A stretch of 64,000 bases of DNA from Polyangia bacterium. Lineage in GTDB: Bacteria; Myxococcota_A; Polyangia; Fen-1088. Below the pieces are notes generated by a model that saw only the letters and a program-made list of their open reading frames with translations, searched no databases and had not been told where the DNA came from. This document shows positions 46,355 to 55,526 of the stretch, piece after piece; the stretch's first letter is position 1; each line of letters begins with the position of its first letter. Made by a program: the position numbers and the translations under genes. Where the stretch lies: contig DATATI010000020.1 in assembly GCA_036268875.1 (NCBI GenBank), positions 186,001 through 250,000 of the forward strand. Reading direction: 5' to 3'.

Positions 46355-48366
46355 ACGCCGCTGCACTGATTCGCGCCGGCGGACGAACGGCGCCGGCTGC
46401 GCTGCTGCTGGCGCTGGTGGCGTGCGGCGACAAGACCACGCCGAATCCCTTTCAAACCGCCGAACCCGGCGACGGCAGCGCCCTGCCCGACGGCTTCACC
46501 TTCGGCGACAGCGGCGGCTCGTCGCCGACGAGCAATGATCCCAGCGTGATGATCACCATCGTCACGCCCACCGCCGAGGCTATCCTGGTTTCCACCGCCA
46601 CCGTCGACGTGCGCGCCACCGTGGCCGTCGCCGCCGGCAGCAACGCCAGCGCGATCATCGATCCGCAGTCGGTGCGCGCCACCGTGGTCGCCATCACCAG
46701 CGGCAGCGCGATGGTGGACGCGCTTTCGCCGGTGCCGCTGGTGGTGATGGCCGTCGGCGACTTTCGCGGCAAGCTGAGCCTGACCAACTTGCCGTCGGGC
46801 GATTACGGCCTGCGCGTTGACGCCGCCACCACCGCCGGCGCCAAGGCCAGCGCGCAGATCGCCATCCACGTCGATGGCGGCCCGACCATCACCGTGCTGT
46901 CGCCGACGGTGAACGGCCATTACAAAGGCATCCTGTCGATCGAAGCGGTGATCGATTCGACGCCCTACGCCCCGACCACCGCGCCCATCGACGCCACCGT
47001 GGGCGGCGTCCCGGTCTCGCTGACCGCGGTCGGCACCAGCACCACGTTTCGCGGCACCATCGATTTTCACCAGCCGAACCCGCCGCTGACCGGCCCGCAA
47101 CTTTTGATCATCGCCGCCAAGAACGCCCGCGGCACCCGCAGCGAAAGCCGCACCACCTTCGTCGTCGACGAGAGCGGCCCCACGATCACCAACACCACGC
47201 CCGCACCCGGCGACGTGGTGGGCGGAGTCATCAAGATCAAGGCCAGCATCGAAGACGACGCCGGCGTCTTGCCGTCGTCGGTGATCGTCCTTATCGGCAA
47301 CGACACCGACACCAAGTTCGAACTGCCGCTGGCCGAAGAAGGCAACGGCTTCTACAGCATCCTGTTCGATACCGCCAAGCTGACCGCCTGTGACCTGGGT
47401 GCGCCGCAGACCGGCCTTTGCATGGTGTTCCCGACACTGTCGTTCCGTGCCGCCGATCTGCTTGGCAACGAGACCACCGTCGCCTACGAGATCGGCATCG
47501 ACAACCGGCCGCCGCTTCTGGATCTGGATCCGCCGACGGTGCGCGACAGCAAGCTGGACATGGGCCTGCGCTGCTCGTGGCCGTTCGATCCACTCGGCAA
47601 TAACGCCCTCATCGGCGACATGCCGGCGGACGGCTGCACGGTCTCGCAGGTGTTCGATCTGCGGGCGCGCGTGGAAGACACCGGCAACGTGGCCGGCGGT
47701 CTCAAGAAGGCGCCCCTGGCCGGACTGAACCCGGACACCGTGGCGGTCTACATCCTGGACGACACCAGCCAGGCACTGACCGTGGACAGCAACGGCGACG
47801 GCATCTGCGACGCCATCAATCCCACGCTGGTGCCGACGACCAGCCCGCCCACGCAGAACAACCAGGTCTTGAAGGTGCGCCTGTCGCCGGTGAAGCCAGC
47901 GGGCGGCGCCGACTACACCGCCGACCCGTCGCTGCCGGGCGCGCTGGCCTGCGGGCAGGGGCTGGCCACCGATCCGCCGCTGCCTCTCTGCACGGTCAGC
48001 CAGCCGACCATCGTCATCAGCTACGCCGGCGGCGAGAGCGCCATCTGGAGCGTGGATCCGATCAACGCCGCCTACTGCGAGGGCGGCGCGTTCGACACCT
48101 TCGCCAACAACATCGGCGAAGGCTGGGCCTGCATCGCCGTCGCCGCCACCGACAACAACGGCAACACCGGCGTGTCGGCCCCGCTGCGCGTGTGGGTAAG
48201 CTACAACCAGGACGGAGCCCACTGCCCGGCGCCGCCGCCCAGCGCCAGCGCGCCGCCCGATTGCACCGGCCGCTTTGACCAGGCGGCGGGAACGGTGACC
48301 GCCACGCCGTGCGCCTCGCGCCGCTTTGCTCCCGGCGAGATCTGTTTCCAGGGAGATTGCCACTGA
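46351..48366 (+). CDS. Large Ig-like exported lipoprotein, unknown
   Basis: This is a 671-residue surface lipoprotein from a GTG at 46351 that overlaps the previous stop. The lipobox is LVACGDK. The mature part is a series of beta-sandwich-like domains with the bacterial Ig-like pattern (SGPTITNTTPAPGDVVGG; DNRPPLLDLDPP), each starting with a Pro-rich linker. Several Cys occur late (LACGQG, YCEGGAF, HCPAPPP, FQGDCH). It probably contacts a surface polymer, but no ligand or enzyme motif is visible. It is convergent with no gene; an ABC exporter follows after 87 bp. Confidence 0.75.
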   Translation: MNAAALIRAGGRTAPAALLLALVACGDKTTPNPFQTAEPGDGSALPDGFTFGDSGGSSPTSNDPSVMITIVTPTAEAILVSTATVDVRATVAVAAGSNASAIIDPQSVRATVVAITSGSAMVDALSPVPLVVMAVGDFRGKLSLTNLPSGDYGLRVDAATTAGAKASAQIAIHVDGGPTITVLSPTVNGHYKGILSIEAVIDSTPYAPTTAPIDATVGGVPVSLTAVGTSTTFRGTIDFHQPNPPLTGPQLLIIAAKNARGTRSESRTTFVVDESGPTITNTTPAPGDVVGGVIKIKASIEDDAGVLPSSVIVLIGNDTDTKFELPLAEEGNGFYSILFDTAKLTACDLGAPQTGLCMVFPTLSFRAADLLGNETTVAYEIGIDNRPPLLDLDPPTVRDSKLDMGLRCSWPFDPLGNNALIGDMPADGCTVSQVFDLRARVEDTGNVAGGLKKAPLAGLNPDTVAVYILDDTSQALTVDSNGDGICDAINPTLVPTTSPPTQNNQVLKVRLSPVKPAGGADYTADPSLPGALACGQGLATDPPLPLCTVSQPTIVISYAGGESAIWSVDPINAAYCEGGAFDTFANNIGEGWACIAVAATDNNGNTGVSAPLRVWVSYNQDGAHCPAPPPSASAPPDCTGRFDQAAGTVTATPCASRRFAPGEICFQGDCH

Positions 48367-48453
48367 CCAAGCGGCGCGCGCCCGCGCGGCCGCGCAGCGA
48401 CGGAAGGCGGGAGCGCGGGCAAGCGAGCCTCCTGCTATGGTGAGGACCGCTTC

Positions 48454-49203
48454 ATGAACGGGCCCGCCGTCGTCATCGACAGCCTCCGCAAGGTGTTCGG
48501 CGCGACCGCCGCTGTGGACGGCTTGTCGCTGACCGTGGACGCCGGCGAGATCTACGGCTTGCTGGGCGCGAACGGCGCCGGCAAGACCACCACCTTGCGC
48601 GTGCTGGCCGGCATCCTGACCCCCAGCGCCGGTCGCGCGGTCATAGGCGGCATCGACGTCGCCGAGCGACCGCAGGCGGCGCAGCGCAAGCTGGGTTTTC
48701 TGACCGGCACCACCGGCCTTTACGCCCGCCTGACCGCGCGCGAGCTCTTGATGTACTTCGGACGGCTGCACGGCCTTTCCCGAGAAACAGTGAACGAACG
48801 GACGGCGGTGGTGGCGCGGGCGCTGGATCTGGGCGCCATTTTGGATCGGCGCTGCGAAGGTTTGTCGACCGGCCTGCGCCAGCGGGTGTCGATCGCCCGC
48901 GCCGTCCTGCACGATCCGCCGGTCCTGATCCTGGACGAGCCGACGGTGGGCCTGGACGTGCTGGCCTCGCGTTTTCTGCGCGATTTCGTCCGTGCCGAGC
49001 GCGACCGGGGCAAGGCGGTGATCTTCTCGACGCACTACCTGGCCGAGGCCGAGCTGCTGTGCGATCGGATCGGGCTTTTGCACCAGGGACGCCTGCTGCG
49101 CGAAGGAACGCCGGCGGCCTTGCGCGCCGAGGCCGGCGACGCCGCCAGCCTGGAAGAGGCGTTCCTGCGCCTGGTCGAAGCGCTGGAGGCGCGCCGGTCG
49201 TGA
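48454..49203 (+). CDS. ABC exporter ATP-binding protein (NatA-like)
   Basis: This is a 249-residue ABC ATPase of the ABC-2/NatA type. Walker A GANGAGKTT is at about 37-45, signature LSTGLRQRVSIARAVLHDPP, Walker B LILDEPTVGLD and the H-loop ending FSTHYLAEAE. It has no fused membrane segment. Its stop overlaps the start of the permease gene (GTGA), so both subunits are made together. The exported substrate is unknown; sodium (as in NatAB) is one possibility. Confidence 0.92.
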   Translation: MNGPAVVIDSLRKVFGATAAVDGLSLTVDAGEIYGLLGANGAGKTTTLRVLAGILTPSAGRAVIGGIDVAERPQAAQRKLGFLTGTTGLYARLTARELLMYFGRLHGLSRETVNERTAVVARALDLGAILDRRCEGLSTGLRQRVSIARAVLHDPPVLILDEPTVGLDVLASRFLRDFVRAERDRGKAVIFSTHYLAEAELLCDRIGLLHQGRLLREGTPAALRAEAGDAASLEEAFLRLVEALEARRS

Positions 49204-51242
49204 ACGCCCGCACCATCGGCCTGGTCTACGCCAAGGAGATGCGCGAGACGCTGCGTGATCGGCGCACGCTGATGGTGGTGGCCCTGGTCCCGCTGGTGGT
49301 GTATCCGCTGGTGTCGCTGATCCTGGCCCAGGCCATCTCCGGCAAGGAAGCGCGCGGCGAGGCCACGCCGTCACGGGTGGCGGTGGCGATCACCTCTCCC
49401 GGCGGCGGCGACGAAGCCGCGTTGCTGCGCAGCCTGCACGCTGACGGCAAACAGTTCGCCGTCGCCGCCAGCGGGTCAGTGGCCGACGTCGAGGCCGCAA
49501 GGATAGACGCGTTGATCGAAGTCCTGCCGCCGCCCGCCGCGGCCGCCGGCAGCGCGGCCCAAATGTCCAAACCGGCCGCCTCTTTACGTTTGGTTTACGA
49601 CGAGACCCGGGAGGCCTCGATCCGGGCCCGCGACCGCCTGGAACATCTCGTCAGCGGTCTTCTGCCCAGCACCTGCGCCCCCCGCTTTGCCGTGCAGAAC
49701 AGCAGCGTGGCCCCGAAATCGAAAGTGGGCGGGTACATCCTGTCCAAGATCTTGCCGCTGGTGGTGGTGGTGATCGTCATGCTGGGCGCGTTTTATCCCG
49801 CCATCGACATCACCGCCGGCGAACGCGAGCGCGGCACGCTGGAGACCATCCTGTCGTCGCCGGTGGATCGCCTGGATCTTCTGTGTGGCAAGGTCCTGGC
49901 GGTGGCCACGGTGGCGGCGGTGACCGGCATGCTGAACATCGCTTCGATGTCGCTGACCATGCTGGAGGGCATGCACCTCATGGGCGGCAAGGAGGCCATC
50001 GGCGCGACCATTCCCTGGACCCGCGCCGGGGCCACCCTGCTGATGGTGATCCCGTCGGCGTTCCTGTTCGCGTCGGTGATGATCGCCATCGGCGCGATGG
50101 CCCGGGGGTTCAAGGAAGCGCAGAACCTTCTCACCCCGGTCTATTTTCTGTGCTTCACCCCGGCGCTGATCGCCGGCCTGGGCGACTATCAACTGCACGG
50201 CGCGGTGGCGTTGATCCCGGCGGTGAACGTCACCTTGCTGGCGCGCGATCTGGTGCTGGGGCAAGCCCACGTCGGCAGCGCGCTGACCGTGGTGGTGGCG
50301 ACCCTGTTTTACGGCTGGCTGGCGCTGACGTTGGCGGCGCGCCTCTACGATTCGGAACGGCTGCTCTACGCCGACGAAGGCTCGCTGTCGCTGTCGGCGT
50401 GGCTGCGGCGGCTGCTTTTCGATCGGGAACCGGCGGCGCCCGGCGGCGGCCCGATGCCGACACCGGCCCCACCCACCCAGAACGCCGGCCACGCGGCGGC
50501 GGTGTTCGGCATCGCCTTCGTCTTGCTGTTCTTCGTTTTCATCCCGCTGCAAAAGCGTTCGCTGGTGGCGGGCCTGGCCATCTCCGAATGGGTCGGGATG
50601 CTGGGTTTGGTGGTGGTCTATGCACGGGTGGTGGCGATCCCGCTGCGCGACGTCCTGGTGCTGCGGCGTCCGTCACCGCGAGCACTGGCCGGGGCGGCGC
50701 TGATCGGTGTGTCAGCCTGGGCGGTGGTGGGCACGCTGGCCAACTGGATCGCCCCCGCCCCCACCGAAGTGATCGAGGAGCTGCGCAAGGCGGTGGTCCC
50801 CGACGATCAGTCGCGCGGCATCTTCGCCACCTTGCTGCTGATGGCGGTGACGCCGGCGGTGTGCGAGGAGGCGCTGTTCCGCGGACCCATCCTGCGGGGA
50901 CTGGCGGCGCGCTTTTCGCCCCTGGCGTCGGCGGTGATGACCGGCTTGCTGTTCGGCCTTTATCACGTCGACGTCTGGCGCCTGCTGCCCACCGGGGTTC
51001 TGGGCGTGATCCTGTCGCTGGTGGCGCTGGAGAGCGAATCGATCCTGCCGTCGATGCTGACCCACGCCCTGAACAACGCCTGCCTTATTGTGCTTGCCCA
51101 CCTACATTGGGACGACGCCGCGACCAACCTGAAGGGGCCGGCCCAGGCGGGGCTGTTCGTGCTGGCGACGCTGGTGCTGGCGCTGGGCGCCGTGCTGGTG
51201 CGACGGTCCGGGCCTTACGCCGCAACAGGACGACCATTGTAG
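49200..51242 (+). CDS. ABC-2 permease (NatB-like) fused to CPBP intramembrane protease
   Basis: This is a single 680-residue frame from a GTG at 49200. Residues 1-420 are a NatB-like permease: one helix near 22-45, an extracytoplasmic domain (45-175), then five to six helices beginning with the PLVVVVIVMLGAFYPAIDITAGERERGTLETILSSPV segment. A linker rich in Pro leads to helices from 435. Residues 500-640 are a CPBP/CAAX-type metalloprotease: CEEALFRG (E556-E557), FGLYH (H589) and HALNN (H622, N625). All expected metal ligands are present. It is translationally coupled to the NatA-like ATPase. Confidence 0.93.
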   Translation: MNARTIGLVYAKEMRETLRDRRTLMVVALVPLVVYPLVSLILAQAISGKEARGEATPSRVAVAITSPGGGDEAALLRSLHADGKQFAVAASGSVADVEAARIDALIEVLPPPAAAAGSAAQMSKPAASLRLVYDETREASIRARDRLEHLVSGLLPSTCAPRFAVQNSSVAPKSKVGGYILSKILPLVVVVIVMLGAFYPAIDITAGERERGTLETILSSPVDRLDLLCGKVLAVATVAAVTGMLNIASMSLTMLEGMHLMGGKEAIGATIPWTRAGATLLMVIPSAFLFASVMIAIGAMARGFKEAQNLLTPVYFLCFTPALIAGLGDYQLHGAVALIPAVNVTLLARDLVLGQAHVGSALTVVVATLFYGWLALTLAARLYDSERLLYADEGSLSLSAWLRRLLFDREPAAPGGGPMPTPAPPTQNAGHAAAVFGIAFVLLFFVFIPLQKRSLVAGLAISEWVGMLGLVVVYARVVAIPLRDVLVLRRPSPRALAGAALIGVSAWAVVGTLANWIAPAPTEVIEELRKAVVPDDQSRGIFATLLLMAVTPAVCEEALFRGPILRGLAARFSPLASAVMTGLLFGLYHVDVWRLLPTGVLGVILSLVALESESILPSMLTHALNNACLIVLAHLHWDDAATNLKGPAQAGLFVLATLVLALGAVLVRRSGPYAATGRPL

Positions 51243-51305
51243 CCCAGTTCACACAGATTTCCTTGTTTGGAGCGGCGTTGATTGCTAGAAGGGCCCGAGG
51301 GAACT

Positions 51306-52001
51306 ATGGGAACTGCTGACGAAAAACGCGCGTTGGGCCTGCTGCGAAAATGCGACGTTCTCGCCGACATCTCGATGGAGATCTTGCAGCAGTTGATCCC
51401 CAACGTGAAGGTCGGAACCTTCCGTCCCCGCCAGGTGATCTACTTGCCCGGCGACCGCGCGCAAGGTGTGCACTTCCTGTCGTCGGGACGGATCAAGATC
51501 TCCAAGGTCACCCGCGATGGCAAGGAGCTGACCCTGGCCTATCGATCGGAAGGTGACTTCTTCGGCGAGCCCTGCCTGCTGGAAGGCGGCCCGCGCGAGG
51601 AGATGGCCGAAGCGATGGATCCGTCGTTGACCGTCGAGGTTGATCGCGAGCTTCTGGATCAGCTGCTGCGCACCAACGGGTTAGCCGCCTATCGGTTTTT
51701 GCGCGCGCTGATCGCCCGCCGCAAAGATCTGGAGACGCGCGTCGAGCAGCTCATCTTCAAAGACGTCGGCTCGAAGCTGGCCGAGCTGCTGCTGACCTTG
51801 GGCGTGGAACACGGCATCGCCGATCAACGGGGCACCGTGGTCGGATTGAAGATCACCCACCAGGAAATGGCCAACCTCATCGGGTCGACGCGCGAGACGG
51901 TGTCTTTGACGCTGTCACAGTTCAAGCGCAAAGGTTTGATCCAGACCGAAGGACGGAAGGTCATCCTCGCCGACCCCGAAGGCCTCCGCGCGATCGCGTA
52001 G
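51306..52001 (+). CDS. Crp/Fnr-family transcription regulator
   Basis: This is a 231-residue protein with a cyclic-nucleotide-binding-type beta roll (about 15-125; GTFRPRQVIYLPGDRAQGVHFLSSGRIKIS) and a winged helix (150-225; ITHQEMANLIGSTRETVSLTLSQFKRKGLI). The effector-binding residues are not those of E. coli CRP and there is no Fe-S cysteine cluster, so the signal is unknown. The ATG at 51306 has a GAGGGA ribosome site. It follows the ABC-CPBP gene by 63 bp. Confidence 0.92.
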   Translation: MGTADEKRALGLLRKCDVLADISMEILQQLIPNVKVGTFRPRQVIYLPGDRAQGVHFLSSGRIKISKVTRDGKELTLAYRSEGDFFGEPCLLEGGPREEMAEAMDPSLTVEVDRELLDQLLRTNGLAAYRFLRALIARRKDLETRVEQLIFKDVGSKLAELLLTLGVEHGIADQRGTVVGLKITHQEMANLIGSTRETVSLTLSQFKRKGLIQTEGRKVILADPEGLRAIA

Positions 52002-52175
52002 CGCTTTTTCTCGAACGACCGATCGCTCCTCGGATCTTTCTTTTAGACACAACGCCAGAGCGAGCGAAGCGAGCGGGTTTGTCGACGGCAGGAGCGGCTT
52101 TGCCGCGCCGGCGCGCCTGAGCCCGATCCGTGGGGATCCGTGGGCGGCTGGTGGGGGCCCGCACAGGCCCCCCGC
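52002..52175. other. Convergent region with a GC hairpin
   Basis: This 174-bp gap lies between two gene 3' ends. The only structure I see is the hairpin at 52153-52172, listed separately. Short direct repeats (for example GGGATCCGTGG) lie beside it. Confidence 0.35.
52153..52172. terminator. GC-rich hairpin between convergent genes (candidate terminator)
   Basis: A perfect 7-bp stem GGGGGCC/GGCCCCC with a 6-nt loop (CGCACA) lies a few bases from the stop of the 5'-nucleotidase-like gene and about 150 bp from that of the Crp gene. There is no T-run, so its function as a terminator is uncertain. Confidence 0.35.
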
Positions 52176-53687
52176 CTACCGTTCGTGGGGCATGCGGTCG
52201 CGGGGGCCGCGGAAGTATTGCATCGGAGAATAGAAGCGGAAGTTCGAGACGCGGCTGGTGTAGACGCAGGCGTAGGCTTCGACCTGTTCGCCGAATTTGC
52301 TGATCTCGTAGCCTTCACGGAACAGCGGGCCCCAGTACGGGTTGAACACGTCGTCGATGGCGTCTTCGACCTGATGGTGCTGCACGGTGGCCGCGCGCAG
52401 CTCCTTGCGCAGGCGCTCGATCTCGTCTTTCACGGCCTTTTTGGCGGCTTTCAGCGACGCGGCGTCGCCGTCGTGGTCGCTCAGCTTTTGCAACGACCGC
52501 ATGGCGCTCTGGCGTTCGTTCAACTCGGCGTCGAGGTGCACAAGCTGGCTGTCCAGATGGCCAAGCTGGGTCAGGTCCTTGCGCTGGTGATCGTACGTCG
52601 CCACCTCGTGCTCCAGCTCTTGCAGCACCATCGCGGTTCGCCAGTTGGATGACTTTCGCGAGCGCAGCATGTCGCCGTAGATGTGGTCGCCGACGAACAG
52701 CACGCGATCGCCGCTGGCCCGGGCGCGCACCTGGAACTCTTTGAGGTTGCCGCCCGAATAGACCCGCCCGCGCACAAACGGCCCGGTCGACCTTTGCACC
52801 AGCGGCAACCCCTCGGCGTCGAGATCGACGAACGGCCGCGCCTCGGTGAAAAACTCCGGTTTTCCGGCGCTGACCACCACCACGTCAAAATAGTTTCGCC
52901 ACGACGGATACGCCGCCAGCGTGCCGTCCAGCAGATAGCCCATCAGCCGCGCCGTGTAGTCCCACGCCGAATTGGTCAGCAGAAAAAGCCGCTTTCCCGA
53001 GGAACGAAACTTGTGCAGCGTCTCGGCCAGCGCCGGATCGCGGACGATGTACTCGGACAATCGGTCGCTGACGATGGTCTTGATCGAGCCGTCTCGGTGG
53101 GCCAGGTCGATGCACTCGCGGATGTGTTCCCACAGCGTGTTGTAGTCGGGCTTGGCCGGAACCGCGGTGCGATCGAAATAATCGACCAGGCAGCCGTACA
53201 GGACCGCCTCGGGCAGCGCGAACAGCGAATCGATCCAGGCGTAGCGCCGGTTGGACAGACGGGTGCGCTCGCTCTGGTACAGCTCGGACACCTTGGCTCT
53301 GTCGATCGGCGAAAGCCCGTGGCGCGCGCGGCCCGGAAAACCGTAGCGATCGGGTTTGAAGATGTTGCCGTTCTCCCGATCGACGACCAGCCCGCGAATG
53401 GCCAGCATCGGATCGTACGTCAAGGCGCGGATGGCCGCCGGATAACCCTTGGCGCTGATCAGCTTGTCCAACGTGGCGCGCATGGACAGCTCTTCGATGC
53501 GGGCCTGGTTGTACAGGGCCAGCGTGTAATCCATGTCGAAGCCCACCATCTCGATGCGATCGAGGCGGAGGTTGCGGTTCACGTAGACGCGGTTTGCACG
53601 CGGGACATCAAGCGGACGCGTGACGGAACGAATCACATCGGTCGAAAGCGACGGCGCGATCGCGGTCGCCTCAGCGGCGCTGGCCAT
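52176..53687 (-). CDS. HAD-IG purine 5'-nucleotidase-like protein
   Basis: This is a 503-residue cytoplasmic protein of the HAD subfamily that includes eukaryotic cytosolic purine 5'-nucleotidase (NT5C2). Motif I FDMDYTLA has the nucleophile D51 and D53; motif II reads LLTNSAWDYTA and motif IV FVGDHIYGDM. A helical coiled segment (about 375-440) with many charged residues is inserted before the C-terminus, as in this family. It would dephosphorylate nucleoside monophosphates such as IMP or GMP, though the substrate is inferred. It is divergent from nadE with 61 bp between starts. Confidence 0.88.
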   Translation of the reverse strand: MASAAEATAIAPSLSTDVIRSVTRPLDVPRANRVYVNRNLRLDRIEMVGFDMDYTLALYNQARIEELSMRATLDKLISAKGYPAAIRALTYDPMLAIRGLVVDRENGNIFKPDRYGFPGRARHGLSPIDRAKVSELYQSERTRLSNRRYAWIDSLFALPEAVLYGCLVDYFDRTAVPAKPDYNTLWEHIRECIDLAHRDGSIKTIVSDRLSEYIVRDPALAETLHKFRSSGKRLFLLTNSAWDYTARLMGYLLDGTLAAYPSWRNYFDVVVVSAGKPEFFTEARPFVDLDAEGLPLVQRSTGPFVRGRVYSGGNLKEFQVRARASGDRVLFVGDHIYGDMLRSRKSSNWRTAMVLQELEHEVATYDHQRKDLTQLGHLDSQLVHLDAELNERQSAMRSLQKLSDHDGDAASLKAAKKAVKDEIERLRKELRAATVQHHQVEDAIDDVFNPYWGPLFREGYEISKFGEQVEAYACVYTSRVSNFRFYSPMQYFRGPRDRMPHER

Positions 53688-53748
53688 TTTCCTTTATTTT
53701 ATCACGGGGGATCCGGCGGCGCCGGGTCGGTTCAGGTAAAGTCCAGAC

Positions 53749-55437
53749 GTGCTCGTCGCGTTGGGACAAATCAATCCGACCATCGGCGACTTCGCAGGAA
53801 ACTTGCGCCTGATCGAAGCGGCCCTCGACACGGCGACGGCGCGCGGCGCGGAGCTGTTGGTGTTGCCCGAGCTGGCGTTGTGCGGGTATCCACCCAAAGA
53901 TCTGCTGGAACGGCCGGCGTTCTTGGATGCGGCGACCGCGGCGCTGCGCACGCTGGCGGCGCGCGTGGCCGAAAAGCAAACCCACACGGCGGTGCTGGTG
54001 GGTTTTCCCGAACCGCTGGCCGACGTGGTCGACGGCCGCCGGGTGGCCAACGCCGCGGCGCTGATTGACGGCGGGCAGATCATCTCGACCACCCGCAAGG
54101 CGTTGCTGCCGACGTACGACGTGTTCGACGAATGGCGCTACTTCGTTCCCGCCAGCATCATCTCGGCCACCCCGTTTCGCGGCCGGCGCCTGGGAATTTC
54201 CATCTGCGAGGACATCTGGAACGACGCTGATTTTTGGCCGCAGCGTTTGTATCGCAGTGATCCCATCGAGGCGCTGGTGGCCGACGGCGCGGAGATCATC
54301 ATCAACGTCTCGGCCTCGCCGTACACCATCGACAAGCGCCACCTGCGCCCGCGCATGCTGGCGGCCACGGCGCGGCGCTGGAAGCGTCCACTCATCTACG
54401 TCAATCAGGTGGGCGGCCAGGACGATCTGATCTTCGACGGCGCCAGCCTGGTGTGCGACGCCAACGGCACGGTCATCGCCCGCGCCGCCGAGCACGCCGC
54501 GGATCTGATCTTCTGCGATCTGGCCACGCAGGTCGGCGACTGCAAGCCATTCCAAGAATCCGATCTGCTCTCGGCGCTGGACGCGCTGACGCTGGGCACG
54601 CGCGACTACGCCCGGCGCTGCGGGTTTTCGCAGGCGCTGCTCGGTCTGTCGGGGGGCATCGACTCGGCGCTGGTGGCCTGCATCGCGGCGCGCGCGCTGG
54701 GGCCGCACAACGTTCTGGGCGTGGCCATGCCATCGCGCTATTCATCGCCGGGATCATCGGCCGACGCGGCGGCGCTGGCGGCAAACCTGGGCATCGAGCA
54801 CACGGTGATCTCCATCGAGCCGATGTTCGCCGCCTACATGGAATCGCTGGCACCGGCCTTCGCCGCCTTCGCCACGCCCGGCGAGAGCAGCGCCGCTGCC
54901 GGGGACGCCACCACGCTGGCGCACGAGAATCTGCAAGCGCGCGTGCGCGGCGCGATGCTAATGGCGCTGTCGAACCGTCACGGCAAGCTGCTGCTGACCA
55001 CCGGCAACAAAAGCGAGCTGGCCACCGGATACTGCACGCTGTACGGCGACATGGCCGGCGGCCTGGCGGTGATAAGCGATGCCCCGAAGACGCTGGTCTA
55101 CAAGCTGGCCTACGCCATCAACGCCGGCGGCGCCGTCATCCCGGAGTCGACCATGACCAAGGCGCCGTCCGCCGAGCTGCGACCTGATCAAACCGATCAA
55201 GATTCGTTGCCGCCGTATGATCTTCTGGATCGCATCCTGGACGCGCATCTGGAATACGGGCTGGATGCCCGGGCGCTGGTGGCCGCGGGGTACGACGCGG
55301 CGGTGGTGGCGGATGTTTTGCGCCGCGTGCGCCTCAGCGAATACAAACGCCGGCAGATGCCGCCCGGCTTGAAGATCACCGGCAAGGCGTTCGGCCCAGG
55401 CCGGCGGTTTCCCATCGCCCAGGCCTTTCGCGGCTAG
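53749..55437 (+). CDS. nadE: NAD+ synthase, glutamine-hydrolysing
   Basis: This is a 562-residue enzyme that amidates deamido-NAD using ammonia from glutamine. Residues 1-270 are a nitrilase-like glutaminase with the catalytic Glu (LVLPELALCGY), Lys (TTRKALLPTYDVF) and Cys (GISICEDIWND). From about 285 the PP-loop SGGIDSALV begins the synthase domain, followed by TGNKSELATGYCTLYGDMAGG. The start is a GTG at 53749. It completes NAD synthesis begun by nadC. Confidence 0.95.
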   Translation: MLVALGQINPTIGDFAGNLRLIEAALDTATARGAELLVLPELALCGYPPKDLLERPAFLDAATAALRTLAARVAEKQTHTAVLVGFPEPLADVVDGRRVANAAALIDGGQIISTTRKALLPTYDVFDEWRYFVPASIISATPFRGRRLGISICEDIWNDADFWPQRLYRSDPIEALVADGAEIIINVSASPYTIDKRHLRPRMLAATARRWKRPLIYVNQVGGQDDLIFDGASLVCDANGTVIARAAEHAADLIFCDLATQVGDCKPFQESDLLSALDALTLGTRDYARRCGFSQALLGLSGGIDSALVACIAARALGPHNVLGVAMPSRYSSPGSSADAAALAANLGIEHTVISIEPMFAAYMESLAPAFAAFATPGESSAAAGDATTLAHENLQARVRGAMLMALSNRHGKLLLTTGNKSELATGYCTLYGDMAGGLAVISDAPKTLVYKLAYAINAGGAVIPESTMTKAPSAELRPDQTDQDSLPPYDLLDRILDAHLEYGLDARALVAAGYDAAVVADVLRRVRLSEYKRRQMPPGLKITGKAFGPGRRFPIAQAFRG

Positions 55438-55526
55438 AAAGGTCCCTCGGCGCCGACGCGCCGGCTTGACTGGCGGGCCAATGCTTGTATGTTCCGCGGC
55501 CGGTTTTCGCAACAGCGAGGAGACAC

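Noticed and set aside
46111-49374. Open frame of 1087 codons on the minus strand
   Set aside because: It is antisense to the Ig-like lipoprotein and NatA-like genes, is dominated by Gly, Arg, Gln and His with no domain, and arises because high-GC codons leave few stops.
52076-52141. Short repeats of GAGCGA type and GGGATCCGTGG in the convergent gap
   Set aside because: Short and imperfect; no array structure, so not a CRISPR or tandem repeat of note.
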